DNA from: an uncultured Methylococcaceae bacterium
GTDB lineage: Bacteria; Pseudomonadota; Gammaproteobacteria; Methylococcales; Methylomonadaceae
Reading direction: 5' to 3'
Assembly (NCBI GenBank): GCA_903903765.1
Contig: CAIVAH010000110.1
Span: 1-12,931, forward strand
Length of the DNA stretch: 12,931 nt
Both the position numbers and the translations under genes were made by a program. Positions 1-7,488 of this stretch are shown piece after piece. The stretch's first letter is position 1; the number at the start of each line of letters is the position of its first letter. The notes under the pieces are model-generated. The model had not been told where the DNA came from, ran no database searches, and saw only the letters and a program-made list of their open reading frames with translations.

Positions 1-647
1 CCAGAAGCGTGCCTTTTTATAATGAAGTGCAACGCATTCAAGCGGATCTTATCATGGATTTTTTGCCTGAAACGGGCGGTATTGTGTGTGATTTAGGCTG
101 CTCAACGGGCACTACGATTGATCATCTCAGTCAACATCCTAAATGCCCTGAAAGCACGCGTTTTATTGGTTACGACAATTCAGAATCCATGTTGGATAAG
201 GCGCGTGACAAACTTAGTACGCAAATTAATAGTGGTAGAGTTTCTTTAATTACAGCTGATTTAAGCGCCTTACCACCCCTACCTGACTGCGATATTATAA
301 TTTTAAACTGGACGTTACAGTTTGTTAGGCCGATAGGCAGAGAAGCCTTACTTAAGGCGATTTTTAAGGCTTTAAAGCCCGGTGGCATTATTTTATTATC
401 AGAAAAAATTTTGGTGAATGATCCTGTCTTAAATCGCTTATATATTGACCATTATCTGCAATTTAAAACCTCTCAGAGTCACTACACGGATATAGAAAAT
501 CAGCGTAAACGCGAAGCTCTAGAGAATGTTTTAATCCCCTATCGTTTAGATGAAAACTACGAATTATTAGAAAGAGCGGGCTTTGGTCGCATCGGCACCT
601 ATTTTCAGTGGTTTAATTTTGCTTGTCTAATTGCAGTTAAAATTTAA
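1..647 (+). CDS. cmoA: Carboxy-S-adenosyl-L-methionine synthase CmoA, 5' truncated by window edge
   Basis: CmoA converts S-adenosylmethionine and prephenate into carboxy-SAM, which CmoB uses to make 5-carboxymethoxyuridine at position 34 of several tRNAs. The first complete codon is at base 3. The GTG at 9 is an internal valine, because the codons before it give Arg-Ser and continue the family's RSVP motif, so the true start lies upstream. Numbering from that valine, the SAM-binding loop is CDLGCSTGT (27-35), followed by an acidic motif YDNS (55-58) and LNWTLQFV (99-106). The segment REALENVL (168-175) aligns with E. coli RSMLENVM, which places R168 at the carboxylate-binding Arg199. The C-terminus FQWFNFACLIAVK matches the E. 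coli ending FQCFNFGSLVALK. CmoB, often the next gene, is absent; a convergent lipoprotein gene lies 12 nt away. Identification is secure although about 35 residues are missing at the N-terminus. Confidence 0.95.
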   Translation, partial: RSVPFYNEVQRIQADLIMDFLPETGGIVCDLGCSTGTTIDHLSQHPKCPESTRFIGYDNSESMLDKARDKLSTQINSGRVSLITADLSALPPLPDCDIIILNWTLQFVRPIGREALLKAIFKALKPGGIILLSEKILVNDPVLNRLYIDHYLQFKTSQSHYTDIENQRKREALENVLIPYRLDENYELLERAGFGRIGTYFQWFNFACLIAVKI

Positions 648-659
648 ACCACTTGGTGT

Positions 660-1931
660 CTATTCGGTTATTTCTGTCCACTCGCATTTGTCTTTTATAA
701 TCGGATCCGTGTGATCATTTCCTATACCATCAGCAATTAACGCGACAACGCGATCATCTTTTGCATACCCTACGTGCGCTTCTAAGGGATTAGCAATTTT
801 ACCTATACCAAAGGCATCAAATACCTTAGCAATATTAATATTGATATTAGTCACATGGCTACACAGTCTTGAGTCCAAATACTTTTCACTAAAATCATGC
901 GGAATGGCGTAACTTAAAAGATCATTAGGGTCACTAAACGCGACAATATCTGTTTCATTAAACATTCGTGAACTATATTTTGCCCCCCCTGCCTGGCAAT
1001 AATCTGCTTGCTGCCCAATCACTTCTGGCAATTCTCTGCCTAATTGCAACATAGGAAGTTGATTAGACAACATAAATATTTGCACATGCTTATTTTGCAA
1101 GGCTTCTCTTTTAGCTTTATTGATAGTGCGTAACGTAGATTTTTTATCAGGCTGCTCTAACAGAGAGACCATGCGGGTTATACCATCAATCGTGATACGA
1201 CTCCCTAAACTATGCGATACAAATACTAAAGAGTCCTGTTTAAAATTCTCATTTAAACCATGGTTAAAATCACAACCATGCCGACCTTCTTTAGGTAATT
1301 CATCCCAACTGTCTTTACTCATCCAACAGACGGCTTGCGCAAAAGATCTTAAAATTAAATCTCTACTTTCGCCTAAATATATAATAGGATCAGGACCCGT
1401 ATCATTACTGAATTTTTTTAGCATATCGTTAACTTCAGCACGACGATATGAATATTCTCCGGAATTATCAAACGCTAACAAGGCTTTTTGATCTTTAGTT
1501 ATTTCTGACCATGTTAACTCATAAAACCACATGTCCTTAGTAGCCTCGTGATTTTGCAAACGCGAAACTCTTAAATTACCTAACTTTTTATCAGGATCAC
1601 TAAAAGACATTAACTGAATGTCTTTATATCGAGACGCTTTAGCCGTTAACTTAAGCTCCTTAGACAATTTATCTAAAAACTCCGTTGCATAACCTGGCAA
1701 GTGATTACCCACCCCATGCACCATTAATACTTTTGTTTTGCCTTTAGTATCCTCTAAATCCGTTGAAATCCCTAAGATAGGCTTACCCCGCACCTGACAG
1801 ACTCGAGTATCCTCTGTGTTAGTTTTTTCTAAAACAGCTTCGGCAACCCCTTTGCCAAAACTAGCGCAACCTGATAAATGCAAGGCTAAGCAAATGATAA
1901 ATAACAGTGATTTTAAAGCAGATAAACGCAT
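660..1931 (-). CDS. Uncharacterised lipoprotein with alpha/beta-hydrolase-like triad
   Basis: I do not recognise a named family. The 423-residue product begins with a lipoprotein signal: a basic start, a hydrophobic core and the lipobox LHLSGC, with lipidation expected at C22. Alanine at +2 predicts the outer membrane. The mature part resembles a serine hydrolase of the alpha/beta fold: VLMVHGVGNH (68-77) looks like the oxyanion-loop strand, VSHSLGS (238-244) is a nucleophile elbow with S241, FSDPNDLLSY (332-341) could supply D337, and AHVGY (385-389) could supply H386. The mature chain also has six cysteines (45, 202, 220, 312, 357, 416), which would allow disulfides and suits an envelope location. 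An esterase, lipase or acyltransferase is plausible; substrate unknown. The ATG gives an intact signal peptide directly at the N-terminus, but only a weak ribosome site precedes it. The gene lies 104 nt downstream of sbcC on the same strand, with a candidate promoter of its own. Confidence 0.85.
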   Translation of the reverse strand: MRLSALKSLLFIICLALHLSGCASFGKGVAEAVLEKTNTEDTRVCQVRGKPILGISTDLEDTKGKTKVLMVHGVGNHLPGYATEFLDKLSKELKLTAKASRYKDIQLMSFSDPDKKLGNLRVSRLQNHEATKDMWFYELTWSEITKDQKALLAFDNSGEYSYRRAEVNDMLKKFSNDTGPDPIIYLGESRDLILRSFAQAVCWMSKDSWDELPKEGRHGCDFNHGLNENFKQDSLVFVSHSLGSRITIDGITRMVSLLEQPDKKSTLRTINKAKREALQNKHVQIFMLSNQLPMLQLGRELPEVIGQQADYCQAGGAKYSSRMFNETDIVAFSDPNDLLSYAIPHDFSEKYLDSRLCSHVTNININIAKVFDAFGIGKIANPLEAHVGYAKDDRVVALIADGIGNDHTDPIIKDKCEWTEITE

Positions 1932-1966
1932 CGTTGAACTCGGTGAAGCAAATAGGGCTTGTTTTT

Positions 1967-1985
1967 ATAAGCTATTGTAGCTTAT
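1967..1985. promoter_or_regulatory. Perfect 8-bp-arm palindrome, possible operator
   Basis: The sequence ATAAGCTATTGTAGCTTAT has perfect 8-bp arms around a 3-nt centre. It lies 36 to 54 nt upstream of the lipoprotein start and overlaps the proposed -10 element at 1982-1987. On the plus strand no T-run follows it, and on the minus strand it is followed by A residues, so it is not an intrinsic terminator. That position and symmetry fit a repressor operator, but no regulator is identified. A short mRNA hairpin in the 5' untranslated region is the alternative. Confidence 0.4.
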
Positions 1986-2009
1986 TAAGCATACTTATAG
2001 CATTGTCAA
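1982..2009 (-). promoter_or_regulatory. Candidate sigma-70 promoter for the lipoprotein gene
   Basis: Read on the minus strand, a perfect TTGACA (-35, bases 2009-2004) is followed after 16 nt by TAATAA (-10, bases 1987-1982). This would put the transcript start near 1975 and leave a leader of roughly 45 nt. The -35 is strong; the -10 is only approximate. It would let the lipoprotein be expressed independently of sbcC. Confidence 0.4.
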
Positions 2010-2035
2010 CAGTTACAACAACTGCTAATAATTTT

Positions 2036-5000
2036 TTAAGAAGCTTGTCTTATTTCACCCAAACCATTGGGTTTTTTAACCACTTGTAACTGAGCCTTAA
2101 AGCGTTTATGTACCGCTTCAACATGGGAGATAACGCCCACAGTTTTGCCATGGGTGTGTAGATTTTCTAAGGTGCTAATCACAGTATAAAGCGCATCTGC
2201 ATCTAGGTTACCGAAGCCTTCATCCAAGAATAATGAATCAACAGATCGGCCATTATTAGCTAATTCTGATAAGCCTAGTGCCAGCGCTAAACTAACCACA
2301 AAACTCTCACCACCAGATAGTGTTTTAGGTTGGCGTCTTACATTAGCTTGATAAGTATCTTCAATTTCTAGCGCTAAACCTTGTTCACTATGAGCTTGGC
2401 GTAAATAATAACGCCCACTAATTTTCTCTAAAATCGCATTAGTTTGTGACAACAATTGATCAGCCAATTGGGTTTGTACGCGCCTTCTAAAAGCCATGCC
2501 ATTTTCAGCATTAATTAAAGCCGCATCGGCAATATAGGTTTTAGCTGCCAATTCTAATTGCTGTAAACGCTCTGAGACATCGGCATGAGTCTCTTGATTG
2601 TGAGCATGCTCATCTAACAAACGCTCTAAATGTTCAACTTCCATCCGAACAATAGTCATTTTTTCGGTTTGATTTTTTATAGCTTGTTCAAGTTCTAATG
2701 AGTTTAATTCACTATCTGCAGATGCTACATAAGCCTCATCTAACTGTACTTGTAAATTTGTTATTTCTTGGTTTTTTTCCTGCAATTGCTGAGCTAAACC
2801 TGCTTGTTGACGCTCTATTTCTGATTGATTTTCCATAAACTCCAGCACTTTGCTAATTTCCTGCAAACTACTAAATGAGGTCTTTGCTACTTTTTCTTGA
2901 ATAGTTTGTTGCAACTGTACCAAAGCACTTTCTAAATTAGTTAAAAGTTGCTCTTGTTCGCTTATCAACTTTTGTTTTTCTATTAAACCTAGATGTAGGC
3001 CAATAGCTTCTTGTGCTTGCAACTGTATTGAAAATTGTTCCATCTGATCATTACAACGAGCAATTTCTTGCTGACAAACCTCTTGCTTTTCTTGCAAGAC
3101 CTGACGTTCTTCAATTAAAGATTTATGCCGATAACTATAGGTATGATAATCCTGACGACGCGAATTTAACTTATCAAACAAAGCATCTTCTTGACCTTTA
3201 GTTGGCATTTTTTCACCAAAAATGGCTAATTGAACGACAACTTTTGATGTTAACTCTTGTTCCTGTGCTTGGGTGGTCGTCAAAACATTCTGCAATTCAA
3301 TCTGTTCTTTTGAAACACTTTCGGCATCTGGGCCTAATTGAGCTTTATTAGCCAACAACTGTTCAATAATCAGCTCACCCTTTGCTATTAAAGCCGTATT
3401 TTTTGCAATGGCAATCTGTTTAGCACTAATTTTAGCGATAAGATCAGAAATTTCCGTTAACTCTTCACTGGCTTGTTGTAACAAAAGTTTCATCAGACTA
3501 ATATTATTAATAGTCAATTCTTTGCTCGCACAATTAAGTCGATTAACTTGATTCAACCACTGAGCCCTTAATTGCGCTGATTCAGTTTGCTTAGCGGTAT
3601 TATTAGCACTATTTCTTCGAGCCGCGTTAATCTTAAAATTAACCTGACTGATTATTTCCTTAAGCTGACGAATTTTGGCTTTTTGATCGACTAAAGCCTG
3701 CTTAGAATTACTAATAATCGGTGGGAATTTTGCATAAGGATGTTGTAAAGCTCCACATAAGGCACAGGGCTTACCATGCACTAAATGAACACGATCTGGC
3801 GTCAACTTTTTTAAAAGACCTTCATAGATAATTGTCGTTTCTAAAGTGGTTTTAATATTTTCTTCGCGTTTAAAATCTTGCTGAAGTTTTTCTAGCTCTA
3901 GCGTTAATTCATCCGCATCATATTCTGGTGCTTCTTTAGGTTTAAGCCAGCTAAATAAACCCGCTTTACCTGCCAATTTTTCATGCTTTAAAGCGAGGTT
4001 ATAAAGAATTTGAAAATCCTTAACACGTTCATTTTGATCTTGTTTTAAAGATTCCAAATGTTCAAGAGTATTACCCTGTAATAATTCAATTAATTCTTTT
4101 TGATCTAATTCTATCTGAGCCTTTGATTCTGCCTGCTTAGCCTGCTGTTTAGCGAGTGCCGTACTATTGTTTTGCACAGCCGCCGAAGTCTTTTGGGATT
4201 GTTTATTAAAGTTCTTCAGTTGGTTATTTAAACTCGCAATCTCAGATCTTAATTTCTTTAATTTACCAATTTCTGGCAATTGAGTTAATAAAGCCTCATC
4301 TAATTGATGCTCATCTAACCAAGCAGACACTTGGGTAAACGCCAGTTCTTTTTGAACTGATTGCTCAGATAATAACTGCCAATGATCAAGTTCTGTCTGT
4401 CTATTTAAAGTCAATTGATCAATTTGTAACCTGACATTTTCTAAAGTTTTCTGCTGCTCATAAAATGATTGTTTGACTACGTTTTCTGGCGCAACTTCTA
4501 CATGAGCGACTTGCTGCCTTAAAAAATTAAGTTCGTCTCTTAAAGCACTTAAATCTACTTTTGCCTGCTCAATCAACGTATCTTTATGCTTGACTTCAGC
4601 AATATCGTCTTTAAAAATCAACACCTGTTGAGCTAATTTAATTTTTTCTAGGCCTTGCTGATTATCTTCTATTTGATGCTGTATTTTATCTAGATAATGT
4701 TCCTGCTCGGCGATCTGCTTTTTAATAGTAGCTATATTAACTACCAAAACTTGTTGTTGTAACAGTGATTCTTGTTGAGATTGCAAATCTAGCAATTGCT
4801 CTTTAAAGTCATTAAGATCTTGCTCACTCGCCTCTTGCTTTTCGCGAGTCATAGGCTGGATAGTTAACAATTGCTGTCTTAATAAATCTAACTCTTTCTG
4901 AACAGAAATCGCCTTATCTAGTACAGTTTTTTTATACTCGGTATAGATATCAGCACTAACAATCTTTTCTAAGATATCCATGCGCTCATTATCTAACGCA

Positions 5001-5479
5001 TTTAAAAAGGCTGAAAAATCACCTTGCGCCAACATGATAGATCGCGTGAAGTTACGAAAATTCATCCCCGTAACTTCAGTTATTTTTTGACAAACTTGCT
5101 GAGGAGTATCCGCCAACACTTGCTCATCAGACATACGTACCAACTGCATTTGCGGAGCTAATAATTGACCATCTGCGCTTCCATTAGCTCGCTCTATAAA
5201 CCAACCTGATTTATACCTTTCACCATCAACTGCGAACTCAACGACCGCAAAAGATTCTGCTGTATGCTGCGTCATTACAAAATTAGATGGTCTATTAAAA
5301 CGAAATGTTTCACCATATAAACCTAACGTAATCACATCTAAAATACTAGATTTACCTGAACCGTTGGGGCCAGTAATTGCAAAAACTCCAGTATCAGAAA
5401 AAGGCGCTTGTTGGAAATCGACTTGACTTTCGCCTTCTAAAGAATTGATGTTTTTGAAATATAAATTGAGTATCTTCAT
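2036..5479 (-). CDS. sbcC: Exonuclease SbcCD ATPase subunit SbcC (Rad50-like)
   Basis: SbcC is the SMC-like ATPase that, with the nuclease SbcD, cleaves DNA hairpins and processes blocked DNA ends. The 1147-residue protein has the full architecture. The N-terminal ATPase half carries Walker A GPNGSGKSS (37-45) and the Q-loop region AQGDFSAFL (151-159). Long Gln/Glu-rich coiled coils run from about 175 to 560 and from 590 to 980. The zinc hook between them is CALC (C572, C575). The C-terminal half has the ABC signature LSGGES (1054-1059), Walker B LFLDEGFGNLD (1083-1093) and a switch histidine H1119 in GVISHVE. E. coli SbcC is about 1050 residues; the extra length is in the coiled coils. The start MKILNLYFKNINSLEG is typical of the family, although the ribosome site is weak. 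SbcD is usually encoded immediately upstream, but here the upstream neighbour is mpl, 123 nt away. Confidence 0.96.
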   Translation of the reverse strand: MKILNLYFKNINSLEGESQVDFQQAPFSDTGVFAITGPNGSGKSSILDVITLGLYGETFRFNRPSNFVMTQHTAESFAVVEFAVDGERYKSGWFIERANGSADGQLLAPQMQLVRMSDEQVLADTPQQVCQKITEVTGMNFRNFTRSIMLAQGDFSAFLNALDNERMDILEKIVSADIYTEYKKTVLDKAISVQKELDLLRQQLLTIQPMTREKQEASEQDLNDFKEQLLDLQSQQESLLQQQVLVVNIATIKKQIAEQEHYLDKIQHQIEDNQQGLEKIKLAQQVLIFKDDIAEVKHKDTLIEQAKVDLSALRDELNFLRQQVAHVEVAPENVVKQSFYEQQKTLENVRLQIDQLTLNRQTELDHWQLLSEQSVQKELAFTQVSAWLDEHQLDEALLTQLPEIGKLKKLRSEIASLNNQLKNFNKQSQKTSAAVQNNSTALAKQQAKQAESKAQIELDQKELIELLQGNTLEHLESLKQDQNERVKDFQILYNLALKHEKLAGKAGLFSWLKPKEAPEYDADELTLELEKLQQDFKREENIKTTLETTIIYEGLLKKLTPDRVHLVHGKPCALCGALQHPYAKFPPIISNSKQALVDQKAKIRQLKEIISQVNFKINAARRNSANNTAKQTESAQLRAQWLNQVNRLNCASKELTINNISLMKLLLQQASEELTEISDLIAKISAKQIAIAKNTALIAKGELIIEQLLANKAQLGPDAESVSKEQIELQNVLTTTQAQEQELTSKVVVQLAIFGEKMPTKGQEDALFDKLNSRRQDYHTYSYRHKSLIEERQVLQEKQEVCQQEIARCNDQMEQFSIQLQAQEAIGLHLGLIEKQKLISEQEQLLTNLESALVQLQQTIQEKVAKTSFSSLQEISKVLEFMENQSEIERQQAGLAQQLQEKNQEITNLQVQLDEAYVASADSELNSLELEQAIKNQTEKMTIVRMEVEHLERLLDEHAHNQETHADVSERLQQLELAAKTYIADAALINAENGMAFRRRVQTQLADQLLSQTNAILEKISGRYYLRQAHSEQGLALEIEDTYQANVRRQPKTLSGGESFVVSLALALGLSELANNGRSVDSLFLDEGFGNLDADALYTVISTLENLHTHGKTVGVISHVEAVHKRFKAQLQVVKKPNGLGEIRQAS

Positions 5480-5602
5480 AACAGTTAGTCTTATACGGTA
5501 AAGTACTCAGCGGCCAGTAAAATCATTGACACTTTGAGGCAAAATTGTAGAGCAACATAATACACGAAGGTGCTGTTTGAGAAAACCGTAGCAAACCCGT
5601 AC

Positions 5603-6967
5603 TTACAACTCATCCAGTAAGCGTTGATAAATCCCCCCGAAACCACCGTTACTCATTAACACAAAATGGCCGCCAGTACAGGCTTCTACCTTCAACTTTG
5701 CAATAATGGCATCGATCGACTGATAAATTTCTATATTATCAGCATACTGCGTTAGTTTACTCAAATCCCAATCCAAATTTTGCGGTTGATACATAATCGC
5801 TAAATCAGCTTGTGCTAAAGATTTTGCTAAGGTTTCAGTATGAATACCTAATCGCATGGTATTTGATCTAGGCTCTACAACTGCGACAATACGCGCGTTA
5901 CCCACTTGCTTACGTAAACCATCTAATGTGGTAGCAATAGCAGTTGGATGATGAGCAAAGTCATCATAAATCGTTACTCCCTTGATAGTCGCCAAAACCT
6001 CCATTCGGCGTTTTACATTAACAAACTGCCCCAAAGCTGCAATGGCATCTTTAGGCAGTATACCAATATGATTTGCCGCAGTAATCGCTGATAAAGCGTT
6101 ATAGACATTATGTGCTCCGGTTAATGCCCAATCGACAATTCCTTGCTCATTACCTTCAAATAGCACAGAAAATTGACTTCCATCTGCTTTTAATAAATTT
6201 GCATTCCAAGTGGCTGCACCATCAATTGAAGTATTTTCTACTGGTGTCCAACATCCGATAGCCAGTACATCATTGATATTAACATCCGATTCTGGACTAA
6301 TAATTAAACCCTCACTAGGAATTGTTCTAACCAAATGATGGAATTGACGTTTAATAGCCTCAAGATCTGGAAAAATATCTGCGTGATCAAATTCCAAATT
6401 ATTTAAAATGGCCGTGCGCGGACGATAATGTACAAACTTTGATCGTTTATCAAAAAAAGCTGAATCATATTCATCCGCTTCTATCACAAAGAAACCGGAT
6501 TTATTTTCTGCACCCCCATCTAAACGCGCAGAAATACCAAAATTTAAGGGGATACCGCCAATCAAAAATCCCGGATTAAATCCCTGATGCTCTAGAATCC
6601 AACTCAACATACTAGATGTAGTCGTTTTACCGTGAGTACCCGCCACACCTAAAACCCACTTATCATGCAAAACATGCTCTGCTAGCCATTGCGGGCCAGA
6701 TACATAACTTAACCCTCTATTTAAAACTTCTTCAACCTCCGGATTACCTCGAGATAAAGCATTACCTATAATCACTAAATCTGGATTACTATCCAAATTC
6801 TCAACCCGATATCCTTTCATTAACTCAATACCTTGCTCTTCTAATTGAGTACTCATGGGCGGATAAACGTTTTGATCCGAGCCACTCACTTCATAACCCA
6901 TTTGTCTAGCAATAACAGCCAGACCTCCCATAAAAGTTCCGCAAATACCTAAAATATGAATACGCAC
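5603..6967 (-). CDS. mpl: UDP-N-acetylmuramate:L-alanyl-gamma-D-glutamyl-meso-diaminopimelate ligase Mpl
   Basis: Mpl ligates the recycled murein tripeptide L-Ala-gamma-D-Glu-meso-DAP to UDP-MurNAc in the cytoplasm, returning it to peptidoglycan synthesis. It is a three-domain Mur ligase of 454 residues, the usual length. Visible motifs are the N-terminal HILGICGTFMGGLA (4-17), the P-loop GTHGKTT (110-116), EADEYDSAFF (163-172), NNLEFDHADIF (189-199), GAHNVYNALSA (284-294), YDDFAHHPTAI (334-344), EPRSNTMRLG (365-374) and SNGGFGGIY (439-447). The FMGGLA and EADEYDSAFFDKRSKF signatures separate it from MurC. The start is GTG (6967-6965), preceded by a good AGGA ribosome site at 6978-6975 with 7 nt spacing. 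It is transcribed divergently from apaG. It could read through to sbcC, but a 123-nt gap lies between them and no convincing terminator is seen there. Confidence 0.96.
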   Translation of the reverse strand: MRIHILGICGTFMGGLAVIARQMGYEVSGSDQNVYPPMSTQLEEQGIELMKGYRVENLDSNPDLVIIGNALSRGNPEVEEVLNRGLSYVSGPQWLAEHVLHDKWVLGVAGTHGKTTTSSMLSWILEHQGFNPGFLIGGIPLNFGISARLDGGAENKSGFFVIEADEYDSAFFDKRSKFVHYRPRTAILNNLEFDHADIFPDLEAIKRQFHHLVRTIPSEGLIISPESDVNINDVLAIGCWTPVENTSIDGAATWNANLLKADGSQFSVLFEGNEQGIVDWALTGAHNVYNALSAITAANHIGILPKDAIAALGQFVNVKRRMEVLATIKGVTIYDDFAHHPTAIATTLDGLRKQVGNARIVAVVEPRSNTMRLGIHTETLAKSLAQADLAIMYQPQNLDWDLSKLTQYADNIEIYQSIDAIIAKLKVEACTGGHFVLMSNGGFGGIYQRLLDEL

Positions 6968-7009
6968 TGTCTTGTCCTAATAAATGTAAATTGTAATAGT
7001 TTTTATGAG

Positions 7010-7052
7010 CTTAATGGTTACATCAAAATACCTGCTTGCGTTTACCATTAAG
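7010..7052. repeat. 9-bp inverted repeat in the mpl-apaG divergent region
   Basis: CTTAATGGT at 7010-7018 is the exact reverse complement of ACCATTAAG at 7044-7052, separated by 25 nt. It lies between two divergent promoters-to-be, about 45 nt from the mpl start and 55 nt from the apaG start. It could be a pair of protein half-sites or a long-loop hairpin in the apaG leader. No T-run follows, so a terminator is unlikely. Such a repeat can also arise by chance in AT-rich DNA. Confidence 0.35.
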
Positions 7053-7068
7053 TTAAGATGAAATAATC

Positions 7069-7107
7069 ATGAAAAAAATCTATATTTATTTATATATCAT
7101 CCAATAA
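7069..7107 (+). CDS. Possible 12-codon leader ORF overlapping the apaG start
   Basis: ATG at 7069 opens a short frame, MKKIYIYLYIIQ, whose TAA stop (7105-7107) overlaps the apaG ATG as TAATG. apaG itself has no recognisable ribosome site, so reinitiation after this leader could be how it is translated. No good ribosome site precedes the leader either, and its composition (Lys then Ile and Tyr) could simply reflect AT-rich DNA. Protein-level existence is unproven. Confidence 0.22.
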   Translation: MKKIYIYLYIIQ

Positions 7108-7484
7108 TGACTGAGAAAAACAAAATTATAGTTGAAGCAACGCCCTATTTTATTGCCGAACAATCTGTACCAGAACAAAATAAATATGTTTTTGCCTACA
7201 CCATTACCATTACGAATCAAGGCTCTATGCCCGCAAAATTGCTGCACCGTTATTGGCTAATAACCGATTCTAATGGCAAATTGCAAGAAGTTAGCGGAGA
7301 TGGTGTTATAGGCAAGCAACCTTATCTTAAACCAGGAGATTCATTCCGTTATACCAGTGGTGCCATTATAGAAACTGCCGTTGGTACCATGCAAGGTCTC
7401 TATACCATGCAACCGGATGAAGGCGAAAACTTTAATGCTACTATACCAAAATTTACTTTGTCTATTCCTAGGACCTTACACTAA
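7107..7484 (+). CDS. apaG: ApaG domain protein
   Basis: ApaG is a small beta-sandwich protein of the fibronectin-III-like fold, also called the DUF525 domain. It is widely conserved next to apaH, and its biochemical role is not firmly settled. The 125-residue length equals that of E. coli ApaG, and YVFAYTITITN starts at residue 27 in both proteins, which supports this start even though no ribosome site is visible. Further signatures are LLHRYWLITDSNG (45-57), VSGDGVIGKQP (62-72), PGDSFRYTSGA (76-86) and GTMQGLYTM (93-101). It is followed after 4 nt by apaH and is probably cotranscribed with it. In E. coli the pair sits behind pdxA-ksgA; here those genes are absent and mpl is divergent upstream. 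Confidence 0.95.
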   Translation: MTEKNKIIVEATPYFIAEQSVPEQNKYVFAYTITITNQGSMPAKLLHRYWLITDSNGKLQEVSGDGVIGKQPYLKPGDSFRYTSGAIIETAVGTMQGLYTMQPDEGENFNATIPKFTLSIPRTLH

Positions 7485-7488
7485 TTAA

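Noticed and set aside
9..11. GTG at 9 as the start of cmoA
   Set aside because: The preceding in-frame codons encode Arg-Ser, which completes the family's RSVP motif, and about 35 N-terminal residues would be missing. The GTG is an internal valine.
648..659. Bidirectional terminator between cmoA and the lipoprotein gene
   Set aside because: Only a 4-bp ACCA/TGGT dyad with a 2-nt centre is present in the 12-nt gap, which is too short to be a functional stem.
1120..1491. Plus-strand ORF inside the lipoprotein gene, and similar antisense ORFs in sbcC, mtnB, cmoA and the DUF475 gene
   Set aside because: These are antisense shadows of well-supported genes, with low-complexity or non-protein-like translations and no ribosome sites.
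5480..5602. Terminator or promoter between mpl and sbcC
   Set aside because: Read on the minus strand there is only a 5-bp GTTTG/CAAAC pairing with no T-run, plus isolated TATTAT and TATAAG hexamers without a matching -35. Neither is convincing.
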